Assembly (NCBI RefSeq): GCF_000516985.1
Contig: NW_006917094.1
Span: 2,170,001 to 2,234,000 of the forward strand
DNA: 64,000 nt
Source of the DNA: Pestalotiopsis fici W106-1
Lineage: Eukaryota; Ascomycota; Sordariomycetes; Amphisphaeriales; Sporocadaceae
Direction of reading: 5' to 3'
A program made the translations under genes and the position numbers. Numbering within the stretch: position 1 is the first letter of the stretch; each line of letters opens with the position of its first letter. This document shows positions 1 through 10,729 of the stretch, one piece after another. The notes beneath the pieces were generated by a model. It was given only the letters and a program-made list of their open reading frames with translations. It had not been told where the DNA came from and made no database searches.

Positions 1-57
1 GCCCCAGTTTCCTTTTTGCCCCCGCCATATCCATTCATTCTGACCATGTCATCTCAG

Positions 58-1184
58 CTGTGGCTTCAAACCCTTCATGGAGTACGCAGGATCCTACGCA
101 CTCTTCAATTACCGCCTAGTCGACCCGTCCCGGGGGCTAGAGTACTCCAACTTGCGCCTCATCCGCGCCTTTGAGCACGGCCTGGACCCATCGTCGTCCG
201 AGGCCGGCTTCGTCCTGACGCACGTAGCCATGGTCCGACATTCAGGTCTGCTCATCTCGGGCGTCATGAAGTCCCTCCGCAGCATCCCTCCGCGCCATGG
301 CTCGTCGTCCTTGCCAGCAGCAGCAGACCGTGCGGGCTTCAATGACGGACTCGCCGAGATCCTAGACGCGCTGCGCCAGATCAATGCCGTCATGGAGACC
401 ATGTGGGACGTGTCCAAGCCGCGGTCCTATACATCGTTTCGGACCTTTATCTTTGGCATCACCTCGCAGTCCATGTTCCCCGATGGCGTGGTTTACGAAG
501 GCGTGCATGACGACGACGGTGGCGGACCGGAGCAGCGCCGCTCGTTCCGCGGCGAGAGCGGCGCCAACGATTCCATGATCCCCCTCATGGATAATTTCTG
601 CCAGATTGCCATGCCCGACACCCCGCTCACCGAGATTCTCAAGGACTTTCGCTCGTACCGCCCCGGCGACCACCGCGGCTTCCTCGAGTGGGTGCGCGAA
701 GAGAGCTTGGACAAGGGTCTTCGAGAATTTGCTCTGGGACTGTCGCATCATGATGATCGCCACGACGAGGAGGACAAGGAGGCAGTACTCGAGAGTAGGC
801 GGCTTTGGATCAAGATCTTGAACCAGGTCCGTGACTTTCGCTGGCGCCACTGGTGCTTTGCGCGGGAGTACATTCTCAAGCAGGTCAGTTTTTGAACGTC
901 CAGATTGATTTTGGTCCATTTGAGTTGCACTCTGCCACTAAACAAAAGAATAGACAAAGCACCCCACCGCCACAGGCGGCTCACCCATTGTAACCTGGCT
1001 GCCGAATCAGCTGCAGGCCGTCATGGATGATATGGCTGAATTCCACCATGCCGTGGGCGGCGAGAATGGTGGGCTCGGCTCGGACTGCGCTGATATTATG
1101 GACCTTGTACATCGCCAGAGGGATACTTTGAGAAAGGAGGTTGGCAAGTTTTGCGCTGAGAGGGGCGTTTCCAAACATGTGTAA
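58..1184 (+). CDS. Indoleamine 2,3-dioxygenase, 3' part (5' end outside window)
   Basis: Haem dioxygenase that opens the indole ring of tryptophan to N-formylkynurenine, the first step of the kynurenine/de novo NAD route. I read an acceptor CAG at 55-57, exon 58-883, an intron 884-953 (GTCAGT...TAG) and a last exon 954-1184 ending in TAA, giving about 351 C-terminal residues. Family landmarks are PFMEYAGSYALFNYRL near the start, the FRGESGANDSMIP block that corresponds to the conserved RGxSG...P motif of the active site, FRSYRPGDHRGFL, and FRWRHW, whose His is the expected proximal haem ligand. The real N-terminus and any earlier exons lie before base 1. It is convergent with the next gene. 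The family is clear; the position of the first acceptor is inferred. Confidence 0.93.
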
Positions 1185-1659
1185 ACGGCGTCAACGAGGC
1201 GCTGCCTGTTTCAGCTACTTGCTCTGTAGACTCATTATTCTGCCATTTGACTTTTGTGCTCAGTTTAGTAAACTGGTGCCCTTACTTCCGAAGCGTTTGA
1301 GTTCCAGAATCCAACTTCTATGCATTATTTTTAGATACGCTTCAGCGGCTGAGACATTGGAGATTTCACGAACACTACAACGGCTTCTAAGTTTCTACTA
1401 GGTCCAAGGCTCATCCAATGGTATGGAATGAAAACACAAGTAGGCCATAAACTGAAGCTGGAGGAGAATAATAAGTGCAACCCATTATGACAAAGACAAT
1501 GTACGGGGCTAGGCGAAACAATTAGGAGCAGTAAAGCTTCTTATTACATTATTTGTTGCCCATGAATCATAAGGGGCAGTCATGAGAAGAAGTATGTCTG
1601 AACGCAATCATGAAGGTGGCATCTTCATCTTCGGTAGGAATAAGGCAATGCTGCTTGCT
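1185..1659. other. Convergent spacer, no gene seen
   Basis: 3' ends of the dioxygenase and the But2-domain gene face each other here. I see no ORF with protein-like composition and no repeat. Confidence 0.6.
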
Positions 1660-2916
1660 TCAAGAACACTGTACAATAAATGCTCCAACACCGTCCTTGA
1701 ACTTGGATGATCCGACTCCGGCCTGTTCGAACTGCAGACCAAAACTCCTCACACTGCTAGCGAGCCAGGAGATATCGCGGCTGCCACTGTTGTTCTCAGG
1801 AAAACCGCACTCAAATGTGCCCAAAACCAGTTGATCGCCTGGGTAAACCTGCTGCAATGCAGTTTCATTCCAGCTCGACAACTCGTTGCTCTCGCCATAT
1901 GGCGCAAAAGTCATTCCCGAATTCGACGATAATTCTTGTTCCGATCCAGTGAACTGGAAGCAGGGATAGCCTTCGGCGAGCTCACTGCAGAAAGGCAGCC
2001 GAAATTGAAGAGCACAAAGCTGCTGAGATGACCCGGCAAAATTGCTTGGGATGGAAAACTTGAACACGGTGCTGTCGTTCGTGGTAATAGAAGCATTGAC
2101 GCCAGTATCCATGATTTCGCTGGATGTGCCCTCCTTGGCCGGAGATCCAATGGCGACCGGGGCCAATGAGGGGGCAGATGTCGATACTGAGCAGGTGGTC
2201 GGCAGTGTGGATGTAGTGTTTTCCTCAGCAATCGATCCTTCTCCTTCTTCTTCCCCACCTTCTCCTTCTGTCGTCGTCCCTACATCGCTTTCACATGCAT
2301 CCACCTGGCCCTCTTCCTGCTCCTCGTCTTCGTCGTCCTCTTCTCCGTTCTCCTCCTCCTCCTCCTCGCCATCCTGCTCATCCCCAGCCTCTTCCTCCTC
2401 ATCCTCCGCCGCAGGAACAGGACTGGACGCCGTGCATTCCCCAGTCTCGTCAGATAATACCAAGGAGACTTCAAGACAACCTGTGGTGTCTGGCTTTTCG
2501 GTTGAAAATATTTCATAGCTTTCTCCGCCATCCGATGAGCAGGCCAGATAGGTCCCAGGTCCACTGTCATAAACGAGCTTAGTTGTGCCATTTTCAGCGC
2601 TTACAATATCAAAGACTGTATCCCCAACAACGCCTCTCTGATAACATTGGAACTGGTATTTGGGGCTTTTGATAAAGCATTGGTTCCCTAATGAGTCTGC
2701 AACCTTGCCATCTTGGAGGCAAAATGCACCTTGCTGGAAAGTGCCCGACAGATGCAGGTGTCCAGTGTGGTCTTCCTCAACGTCCTCGTTTACTGTCCCG
2801 GCAGAGTCCAGCTTGAAACAGCAGCCGGAAGAGTCTTGGCGACGACCGTAGCGTAGGCTGGGCGCTCCAGAGACCAGCTGACTGGACAACAACAAAGCTG
2901 ATAAAGACGTCTTCAT
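1660..2916 (-). CDS. Secreted But2-domain protein with an acidic linker
   Basis: Single-exon 418-residue protein. Residues 1-17 form a signal peptide ending near VSGAP. The N-terminal part (about 25-160) has the CCFKLDSAG, SGTFQQGAFCL and YQFQCYQ pattern found in fungal secreted cell-surface proteins. Residues about 169-205 are almost entirely Asp and Glu. The C-terminal part (about 265-418), with LCALQFRLPFC and CFQFTGS, resembles the fungal But2 C-terminal domain family (named after a ubiquitin-like binding protein, although most members look secreted). Function is unknown; a cell-wall or extracellular role is inferred from the signal peptide, Cys content and N-glycosylation sequons. The start at 2916 is the only one that gives the signal peptide. 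The family call rests on pattern recognition, not a search. Confidence 0.75.
   Translation of the reverse strand: MKTSLSALLLSSQLVSGAPSLRYGRRQDSSGCCFKLDSAGTVNEDVEEDHTGHLHLSGTFQQGAFCLQDGKVADSLGNQCFIKSPKYQFQCYQRGVVGDTVFDIVSAENGTTKLVYDSGPGTYLACSSDGGESYEIFSTEKPDTTGCLEVSLVLSDETGECTASSPVPAAEDEEEEAGDEQDGEEEEEENGEEDDEDEEQEEGQVDACESDVGTTTEGEGGEEEGEGSIAEENTTSTLPTTCSVSTSAPSLAPVAIGSPAKEGTSSEIMDTGVNASITTNDSTVFKFSIPSNFAGSSQQLCALQFRLPFCSELAEGYPCFQFTGSEQELSSNSGMTFAPYGESNELSSWNETALQQVYPGDQLVLGTFECGFPENNSGSRDISWLASSVRSFGLQFEQAGVGSSKFKDGVGAFIVQCS
2290..2414 (-). repeat. CCT/CTC-rich low-complexity tract encoding the acidic linker
   Basis: On the + strand this is a run of cctcctcctc/tcctcgtcttc triplets; on the coding strand it is GAG/GAA/GAC/GAT repeats inside the But2-domain gene. 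It is a microsatellite-like stretch likely to vary in length between strains. Confidence 0.8.
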
Positions 2917-4249
2917 GGCTGATTATTCGTGACTTAAAAGTATCGGGGGGAAATATTCTTCAAAGGGCAGACCGGCAAAGAATAGTACTGCCTGCACCAG
3001 ACTTCGGGCAGGAGGGGACAATAAGGCGACAGCGACGGTTGAAATTACGTGTTTGCACTTTGTTGGTGGACACGATTGGTGATTTCAACGAGTTAATCAA
3101 AGACCGGAAAGAAACGGCTGGCCAATTTCTGTTTGCTCGATCAAAGGGAGCAAGTTTCTCGTTTGTAAATATAATCAAGGGACCTTGATAACAAGTATTA
3201 ACGGGCGTGACGAAGGAGGCTGGCGGGGCTCTCTCAGTAAGGTTCCGGTATGTCTCAGAGAGCAGCAGCAGCTACCCGTACGAGAACCGTTGGAATGCCA
3301 ATGTAAAGGGGTCGGCGTCAGGAAGCGAGAGATATGCAACGATGATAGAGTTTAACAGGCTTCAGTTTGTTGTTGCATCTGGGGGGTTTTTTTTTTTCGA
3401 GGGCTGAAAGTGCGCGTCGTACATGTCGTATATGTATAAGATACGTCCCACTGCACCTTTTTGTGCAATCGACGTCAACCGTTCCCAGGATCGGGTCACG
3501 GAAGGCGCAGTGAGTCTTTTCTCGAATTACACGAGGTCAGGGGTACAGACACCAACCTCTGATGTAAGACAATTGGGCCCAAACTGCGCTTTGAAACGTA
3601 GATCTGGATCTGCGCTTCTCCGCAAAAACGACTTCTGTATGAAACATAATCCCCCAAAAGAGCTAATAGCCAAGTACAGAAGACCGGCAAGTAGGCAAGG
3701 TACCAGAGGTAATAGCCACAAAGTGGCTCGTGGTCTCGTTGATAGCCATCGATCGGATCAGGCTAAATACGGGCGGGCTACTACCATGCAAGCAAGCGGT
3801 GCCGATCATCAATACATGTTGCTTGTGGTGAGAACCCAACCGCTCCACCAATAGATCAAGTGTGCCAGGTTGGCAGCTGAGAAGTTCCTTTTGTGTAATC
3901 GTATGACAACTTTGACACAACGGAATAGGAACAGGAATAGGCGCGGTTCGGCACGGGTCGCTTATAGATCCCCCCTTGTGTCGATTCAGCGGTCAAGGCG
4001 GTGGAGAGCACCAAGATAGAGACTGTGTTCTCGGCGCACTCTGGAAGAAGATCAAAAGTACACATTCAGCTTTTTGTATCAGTGCCAGATTTCACAAATC
4101 AAGTTGTGTACAACCGTCGAAAGTAGAAAGCAACCAAACAACGTCAACAAGGTGAACGTGAACAAATAACACCTTCGCAGCATTTGTTCTTGGGGGAAAT
4201 AATATTTTTGGAAATGGCGGATGATGCATATTTCTCTCATATAGACAGT
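2917..4249. other. Spacer: But2-gene promoter and prp2 3' flank
   Basis: 1.3 kb without a convincing gene. A homopolymer gggggg followed by a T run lies near 3380-3397. Small ORFs here (e.g. 3423-3854) overlap each other on both strands and lack protein-like features. Confidence 0.55.
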
Positions 4250-7200
4250 CTAATTACGATGCTTTGGCATCTTCTTCTCATCCATCTCGTCAACATCTGA
4301 CTTTTTATGGAAATGGGGCGCCACTTCAGTCAGCCACTGAGGCTTGATAGGCAGGCAGGAGCGCATGTACTCCTTTGTTGTCTGTACCAGTTCAAAGTAA
4401 ATGACCATGCGCTCCGGAGGGTCTGCATTCATCAGAACAGAGCTGGGATGTATGTAGACTGTGGCACTATTCTTGACCGTCCGGTAGGCATCTCCGCTGC
4501 GTTGCAAACGCGCTGCATTGGGAAAGAATCCAGCGGTCAATGCCTTCTTGATTGGGTCGATATTGCTGGCACCGCATGTCGATGGAGAGACTTCGACTCG
4601 ATCACAGAGCTTTGCCAGCTGGTCCCTGACATCCCGAGCTCGCGTGAGAGATCTTTGCTGGAGGAAATTCTCCTTCGACCACACTGGCGAGAAGTCGCTG
4701 TCAACCCACTGGTTCCAAATGTTGAGTAGGGTAAGATGATCACCGCCCTCCTTTACCGTAAACCTGTTGCGAGCACTGTCTGCGTGGATTTTCTTGTCCT
4801 TGGGTCGGAAGAATAACGCCGAGGCCTCACTGAGCATGGCCACAACAGAAAGCACTTCTTCTACACAACCAAATTTGTCGGCTGCGAGCACAGCTTTCGC
4901 CAGCATAGGCTCCGTAGGAAATTCAGCCATTTGCCTGCCCACCTTCGTAAGTTCTCCCTTGTGATTTAGAGCCTGGAGTGCAAACAATTGGTTCAAGGCG
5001 CCAATGAGGGATTCTGTCGGTGGAGGGTCCATGAACTCAAAGTCGAGCAAATTGTTGATACCAAGTGACTTGAGAAGGAGCACGATACTATTGAGGTTTG
5101 TCCGTTGGATCTCTGGCGTGGTTGATTCGTCCATTTCGCTCATGTATGCGTATTTTGTGTACAGACGAAAGCATTTGCCAGGACCAACACGTCCAGCTCT
5201 GCCACTTCGCTGGTTGGCTGAAGCACGCGAGCAAGGCACCACGACCAAGTTGGACATGCCAGTCGCGGGGTTGAAAACATTTTCCTTGACATATCCTGGA
5301 TCTATGACATAAACAATGCCGTCAATGGTCAAACTGGTCTCTGCAATATTGGTTGCAAGAACAACTTTCCTGGCGTTTTCCGGGGTAGGCTCAAAGATCT
5401 TGGATTGCAGCTCCGAGGGCAAATTGGCGTAGATCGGGCAAACAATTAGCTCTTTTACTCGATTTCCCAGTTTCTTCGCCGTTTCTGTGATTTCTTGCTC
5501 AGCCGCATCAATCTCGTCCTGTCCTGTCAGGAAAACAAGTATATCTCCTTTTCCTTGAGATGTGTGAATCTGGAATACCGTGGTGATGGCTGCAGCTAGA
5601 TAATTTGCCTCAGGGGCAGGCGTGTAGTAGATATCAACTGGGTATCTTCGACCGGGAATATTGAAAATTGGTGCGTCATCGAAATACTTGGCGAATTTCT
5701 CCGCGTTCATGGTCGCCGAAGAGATCAGCAGCTTGAGGTCTGGGCGTTCTCGCGAAAGATCCTTGACCAGCGCCAGCAGAATATCCGTGTGCACGGTACG
5801 TTCGTGGGCCTCGTCAATCATCAATGCCGAGTAGCCAGCAAGGTCGGGCTCCGTCATGAATTCTCGAAGTAACATACCATCCGTCATGTACTTTAGGATC
5901 GTCTTGTCGCTAGTGTTGTCTTCGAAACGGATGGAATATCCAACCTCGTTTCCGACTTTGACGCCCATTTCGTCGGCTACACGAGCAGCAACACTCATGG
6001 CGGCCACTCGTCGGGGTTGGGTGCAGCCAACCTTCTGGCCATTCTTGGTGAAACCTGCTTCGTGGAGGTACTGTGGCAGCTGTGTTGTTTTACCACTGCC
6101 CGTCTCTCCTACAATGACAAGAATCTGGTGTTCGTTGATGGCCGCAATAAACTCGTCTCTGTAGGCGTAGATGGGGAGACTTTTTCTGGTTTCTTGAATA
6201 GAAAGTGCCTTCTTTTCGGCAGCATCTATTTGCGCGGCCAGAAATTGTTGCTCCTTCGTTAGCTGTTTACCTTCACCGGCCATGGTCGAGTCGAGGTTCC
6301 AGCTGATGTATTGTTCTTCGTCCAGAACTAGTTCGTAATCGCCTTCATACTCGCGCTCCGCTCTGTTGATTTGCGCCTTGGCTTTTTGAGCTTGTTCCCT
6401 TTCCCATTCTTCATGCTCTGTGACAAACTTCTCCTGGCCATACTCGTCCTTTTCGACATATCGCTTGTATAGGGCGTCCTCTTTCTTCTTCTTGTCTATC
6501 TTTCCCTTTTCCGTAATGTAATCTTCTGGCATGTAGTAGCCATCCCGGTGGTCGTCGATGCGCAGGCGTTCTTCGGCAAGTCGCAGGATTTCTCGGTTTT
6601 TGGCAAATTCGGCCTTTTCTCTGTCACTCAGGCGCATGCCGCTGCGCAGCTCGGCGGTCTCTTCAGCGACTTGTTTACGCAACAGTGCCAGGCGCTCGGC
6701 TTCTCGCTTCTTCAAGTAGTCCTGTCTTGATCTCTCGCGCAGATCCGGCATGGCGGCGCGCCTCGCGGCTTCATCTTCGGCGAGCCGACGTCGTTCATCC
6801 TGAACCTTGCCGCCCTTGGAGCGGTCTTCGACGATTTTCTTGGTGCGCCCGTCGTCGCGCTCCCGAAGGCGCTTTGCAAACGCCTCAGCCTCCTTCCGGT
6901 CGCGAGTCGTGTCCGACAGGTCGGCATCGTCATCTTCCTGATCCTGATCCTTTTGATCGTGACTGAGCTTCACTCGCTTGGATGCCGATTCCTGGTACTC
7001 GGGCTGGTCGTCAGCGGGAGGTTCTTCTTCATCGGACGATGGCTCCTGGTCACCCCACCGGTCATCAGCGTCGTCGCGGTCGTGACGACGGTAGGACCTC
7101 GATTTGTGGCTGCGCGAGTCACGCGGCGAGCGGCTCCGTTCCTGTTTCCGCCTGGAAGACTCCCGATCCCTCTCTCTGTCTCTGTCCCGGTTTCGATCGC

Positions 7201-7306
7201 GATCCTCGCGGTGTCGGTGTTTGCTCTTGTGTTTACTTTTCTCGACCTTCTGTGGACCGACCTCATCATCGTCCATTGGGACGAGGGCGTATTTCTTGCT
7301 ACTCAT
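4250..7306 (-). CDS. prp2: Pre-mRNA-splicing DEAH-box ATPase Prp2/Cdc28/DHX16
   Basis: ATP-dependent RNP remodelling enzyme that drives the activated spliceosome to the catalytic stage in the nucleus. 1018 residues in one exon, close to the length of human DHX16. Residues about 20-130 are Arg/Ser/Asp/Glu-rich (RS-like), followed by a charged helical stretch to about 350. Helicase motifs in order: I GETGSGKT (about 398), Ia [21 protein letters not shown] (about 498), [53 protein letters not shown]. They are followed by winged-helix, ratchet (HA2) and OB-fold regions. The pre-helicase sequence with [13 protein letters not shown] and the overall length separate Prp2/DHX16 from Prp16, Prp22 and Prp43. 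It is divergent from scj1 over about 1.1 kb. Confidence 0.96.
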   Translation of the reverse strand: MSSKKYALVPMDDDEVGPQKVEKSKHKSKHRHREDRDRNRDRDRERDRESSRRKQERSRSPRDSRSHKSRSYRRHDRDDADDRWGDQEPSSDEEEPPADDQPEYQESASKRVKLSHDQKDQDQEDDDADLSDTTRDRKEAEAFAKRLRERDDGRTKKIVEDRSKGGKVQDERRRLAEDEAARRAAMPDLRERSRQDYLKKREAERLALLRKQVAEETAELRSGMRLSDREKAEFAKNREILRLAEERLRIDDHRDGYYMPEDYITEKGKIDKKKKEDALYKRYVEKDEYGQEKFVTEHEEWEREQAQKAKAQINRAEREYEGDYELVLDEEQYISWNLDSTMAGEGKQLTKEQQFLAAQIDAAEKKALSIQETRKSLPIYAYRDEFIAAINEHQILVIVGETGSGKTTQLPQYLHEAGFTKNGQKVGCTQPRRVAAMSVAARVADEMGVKVGNEVGYSIRFEDNTSDKTILKYMTDGMLLREFMTEPDLAGYSALMIDEAHERTVHTDILLALVKDLSRERPDLKLLISSATMNAEKFAKYFDDAPIFNIPGRRYPVDIYYTPAPEANYLAAAITTVFQIHTSQGKGDILVFLTGQDEIDAAEQEITETAKKLGNRVKELIVCPIYANLPSELQSKIFEPTPENARKVVLATNIAETSLTIDGIVYVIDPGYVKENVFNPATGMSNLVVVPCSRASANQRSGRAGRVGPGKCFRLYTKYAYMSEMDESTTPEIQRTNLNSIVLLLKSLGINNLLDFEFMDPPPTESLIGALNQLFALQALNHKGELTKVGRQMAEFPTEPMLAKAVLAADKFGCVEEVLSVVAMLSEASALFFRPKDKKIHADSARNRFTVKEGGDHLTLLNIWNQWVDSDFSPVWSKENFLQQRSLTRARDVRDQLAKLCDRVEVSPSTCGASNIDPIKKALTAGFFPNAARLQRSGDAYRTVKNSATVYIHPSSVLMNADPPERMVIYFELVQTTKEYMRSCLPIKPQWLTEVAPHFHKKSDVDEMDEKKMPKHRN

Positions 7307-8148
7307 GTTGCCTAATGGACCCTTTGCAGCGGCAAAGAGGGGCAGAAATGCAGTTGAGGGGACGAATGCTCGTCTCTCTAATCGTTCAAGTGTTCACAGG
7401 CTTCCATTTGGAAGAATTGGAGCCTATCCAGTAAAGGTGGGGCTCGTCTTAAGCATTCACAATGCGCTAAGTGCCTAGCTACAGGCACAGGTACGTACTG
7501 CACACTCATAGCTTCCGATGGCAGCTGCTTACTTGGTAGGTACATCATAGATATTGTATTCTATCAAATGGGTATGTTAGGTATTGCGTGAAGCACGATA
7601 TGTCCATACATAGGTGTTAAAATGGAGGTTGAGAATATATGGCCCTTTTCTTTTATTTGCTATTTAGACGTCAGATATTCGGCCGCACAAAGCTAAACAC
7701 GTCTCTTATAACATGAAAGGAAGTCATGTTTAATTCACCACCGAGCTTATACCTAAAGTAGTCACTTTTCGAAAACACTGCGCTCCCTTCATGTTCAGCT
7801 TGGCAAAAGCAGTTACATGTCGGGTTTCGATGCAGTTCACTTGCAAGCCAGACCCAATAAAACGAATGCCCCAGGATCCAATTTGTACATTATGGTTGCA
7901 ATTGCTATATCTGTTCACACACGATAGTATGCTTTCAGCAAGTACGTGGCTTGACAGGTACATATCTGAACCCTCAAAATGCCAGCCATAGGGCTCTTCT
8001 TCGGGCAGCGCTCATCCGAAAGGTATGATGATACTGCCAGCGAGTCCTTTACCCTTCTGGACCAATCATTTAGTGGCTTCTTTCCCAGCTGGGTCTTTTA
8101 AAGCTCCCCCCTTATCTTATCAGCAGCCGCCAGCAAAAGTTCCCCCTG

Positions 8149-8155
8149 CACGCTG
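8149..8155 (-). promoter_or_regulatory. UPRE-like core 1 (CACGCTG on +)
   Basis: Reverse complement of CAGCGTG, the core of the yeast unfolded-protein-response element bound by Hac1. It lies 257 bp before the scj1 ATG. Identity seen; function inferred. Confidence 0.5.
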
Positions 8156-8174
8156 GCTTTTAGTGAACACGTTC

Positions 8175-8181
8175 CAGCGTG
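8175..8181 (+). promoter_or_regulatory. UPRE-like core 2 (CAGCGTG, extended to CAGCGTGTC)
   Basis: Matches the extended yeast KAR2-type core CAGCGTGTC and sits inside the small palindrome ACACG-ttccag-CGTGT. It lies 231 bp before the scj1 ATG. Confidence 0.55.
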
Positions 8182-8259
8182 TCAACTTTCCGGGGTCCGT
8201 CTACCTTAATTGTCGTCGCTCCTTGGCTTGCGACTGAGTGCTCAGCAGGCAATACATTC

Positions 8260-8266
8260 CACGCTG
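8260..8266 (-). promoter_or_regulatory. UPRE-like core 3 (CACGCTG on +)
   Basis: Third copy, 146 bp before the scj1 ATG. A fourth, at 8667-8673, lies inside the second scj1 intron. Confidence 0.5.
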
Positions 8267-8411
8267 GCATAAACTCACAGGCCGCGGGATCCCATACCCA
8301 ACACTTTCTTCTTGCCGTCACTCCTTTTGGACCAAATATATCCCCACGCATTCATCCTCGTGCTACTATCAACTTGCATTGTCCTTCTGGTCACACCTGT
8401 CCGTCCTCACA

Positions 8412-9797
8412 ATGCTTCACCACGGCGCAGCTTGGCTGCTGCTGCTGCTCTCGCTCTTCCAGATTGTACTTTGCGCCGAGGACTACTACAAGGTACTACA
8501 CCCTCACCATCGCCCCTCTTACATGGCGCTTGTAGATCCGAATGCTAATGTCTCCCTCAAGGTCCTCGGTCTAAAGAAAGATGCAACAGATAAGCAACTC
8601 AAGTCGGCTTATCGCCAACTCAGCAAAAAGTTCCACCCAGACAAGAACCCGTACGTCAAGCCTATTCACGCTGCGCCACTCTCCCTTGTCCCCAACTAAC
8701 AATGGTACAGCAATGACGAAACTGCGCAGGCCAAGTTCGTCGAGGTCTCCGAGGCATACGAAGCCCTGAGCGATCCCGAGTCCCGTTCGATATACGACAA
8801 GTACGGACACGATGGCTTGAAGCAACGGCGACAGGGAGGCGGCGGCCACCACGATCCGTTTGACTTGTTTAGTAGATTCTTTGGCGGAGGTGGCCACTAC
8901 CAGCGGGGACAGCCACGCGGACACAATGTCGAGGTCAAGGTCGGCATCTCTCTGCGCGATTTCTACAACGGTCGTGAGACCGAATTCCAATGGGACAAGC
9001 AGCACATTTGCGAGGAGTGCGGCGGCAGCGGTTCGGCCGATGGTGTTGTTGATACCTGTGGTCACTGTGGTGGACACGGTATTCGCATTGTCAAGCACCA
9101 ATTGGCTCCTGGAATGTTTCAACAGGTACAAACACAGTGTGATGCCTGCGGTGGCCGTGGCAAGACAATCAAGCACAAGTGTCCTGCTTGTGGTGGCGCT
9201 AGGGTTGTACGCAAGCCTACAACGGTATCTCTGAAGGTCGACCGTGGCGCCGCCCGAGATTCGCGAGTGGTCTACGAAAATGAGGCAGATGCCAGTCCCG
9301 ACTATGTCGCCGGTGACTTGGTTGTGACCTTGGCCGAGAAGGAACCTGAACTCGAGGCGGATAACCCAGATCATGTTGACGGCACTTTCTTCCGACGCAA
9401 GGGCAACGACCTATTCTGGAGAGAAATTCTGTCGCTACGGGAGGCTTGGATGGGCGACTGGAGCCGGAACCTGACACATTTGGATGGGCATGTCGTTCGT
9501 CTCGGTCGCGAGCGCGGCCAAGTGTTGCAACCAGGACATGTGGACACCATTGCCAACGAGGGCATGCCCATCTGGCATGAAGATGGCGACTCGGTCTACC
9601 ACACGACAGAGTTCGGGAAGCTGTTTGTAGAATATGTGGTTGTCCTCCCTGATCAGTTGGAGAGCGGCATGGAAAAGGATTTCTGGGCACTTTGGCAAAA
9701 ATGGCGGGGCAAGGTTGGAGTCGATTTGCACAAAGACAGTGGCAGACCAGACCTCCCTATACCAGACTCGGCCGAGGGAAAGAAAGATGAGTTATAG
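8412..9797 (+). CDS. scj1: ER-luminal DnaJ/Hsp40 co-chaperone Scj1 with KDEL signal
   Basis: Stimulates the ATPase of the ER Hsp70 BiP/Kar2 during folding and ER-associated degradation. Exons 8412-8492, 8562-8650 and 8711-9797; introns 8493-8561 and 8651-8710 are both GT-AG. The joined protein has 418 residues. Residues 1-22 form a signal peptide (Leu-rich, ending VLCAED). The J-domain follows, with the HPD motif in KKFHPDKNP. Then comes a Gly-rich linker and a zinc-finger region with four CxxCxGxG repeats (CEECGGSG, CGHCGGHG, CDACGGRG, CPACGGAR). The C-terminal substrate domain ends in KKDEL, an ER retrieval signal. Signal peptide plus KDEL separates it from cytosolic Ydj1. Introns were chosen because they restore the J-domain reading. 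Confidence 0.95.
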
Positions 9798-10729
9798 ACA
9801 TTTTGAGATACCAGATTCCCATTATAATCAAGAAAGTTATACAAGAAAGATGCCCGCCATTCCTAGTACTAATACCTAGCTGGCGAATAGTGCTAGTCTG
9901 GAAGTCAGCTGGTATCTGCACTGGGGAAGGAATTTCATCGACCATCCCCGATACTAAGGTTTATACTTCACCTAAGTGCACTCTGACGAACCACGTCTCA
10001 TGGGCTTGAGTTGGAAAAAGCGTGCTTAGAGCAAGCCATCTGTCAAAGGGTTGCGTAAGCGACCGTAGCAAAATGGACACCAACCAACGTCGTATAAAGA
10101 GCAACCCTGGTCATCTTGGCCACTCCCACATGACTTTGACTAACACTCTCGCATGTCATCAACGTGCTTCTCTGATCGGGAATACAGAGTCAAGACAAAT
10201 GCACGAGACCATGAGATGATATCCCGGAAAAGCCCACATAAATTCTCAGTATTCCGTGCCAGTCTTCAGTCCACCGGCACATTATTAGGAGCCTTCTACA
10301 TACCTAAAGAGTCAGCCCACACCTGCCGCACATTGGTCTCGAGCCTGGCGAGCCCATATATAGGCACTGATCCGATCCGTGGATCCGTATCAAATTGTTC
10401 CGGGCTTTGTCACCATTCCTTGGAGCGGGGTAAAGCCGTATGTAAATAAGCCTGGACAATTTCTTTCCTTTTGTTCATCCTCTGCTGCAAATTATATTTA
10501 GCATCCCTGTCGATACCTTTCCCAACACTCCCACATCAATTCCACCTCATTCTATATCTTTTCATTGATAAAATACCTCGACAGTCCATTTATCTACAAC
10601 CTTGATAGCAGGACCGCTATTCCACCACGGTTGGTTTGCACTTGACTTCCCCTTTTGAAAAGTTCAAGCCGGTCAGTGCTAAGAAACTCGGCAGATATTA
10701 TTCAAGCAAATATCAGTTTATTTCTCATC
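9798..10729. promoter_or_regulatory. Spacer and methyltransferase promoter/5' UTR
   Basis: 0.93 kb without a gene. A TATATA-type box lies near 10354-10360 (cccatatatagg), and a CT-rich stretch typical of a fungal leader runs from about 10460 to 10560. Confidence 0.5.

Larger units (their letters stand above)
7307..8411. promoter_or_regulatory. Divergent promoter between prp2 and scj1
   Basis: 1.1 kb spacer serving both genes. The scj1-proximal half contains three copies of the CAGCGTG heptamer listed separately. The rest shows CT-rich stretches typical of fungal 5' UTRs and no ORF of note. Confidence 0.6.

Noticed and set aside
362..919. 185-codon minus-strand frame
   Set aside because: Antisense shadow of the indoleamine dioxygenase exon, no family features.
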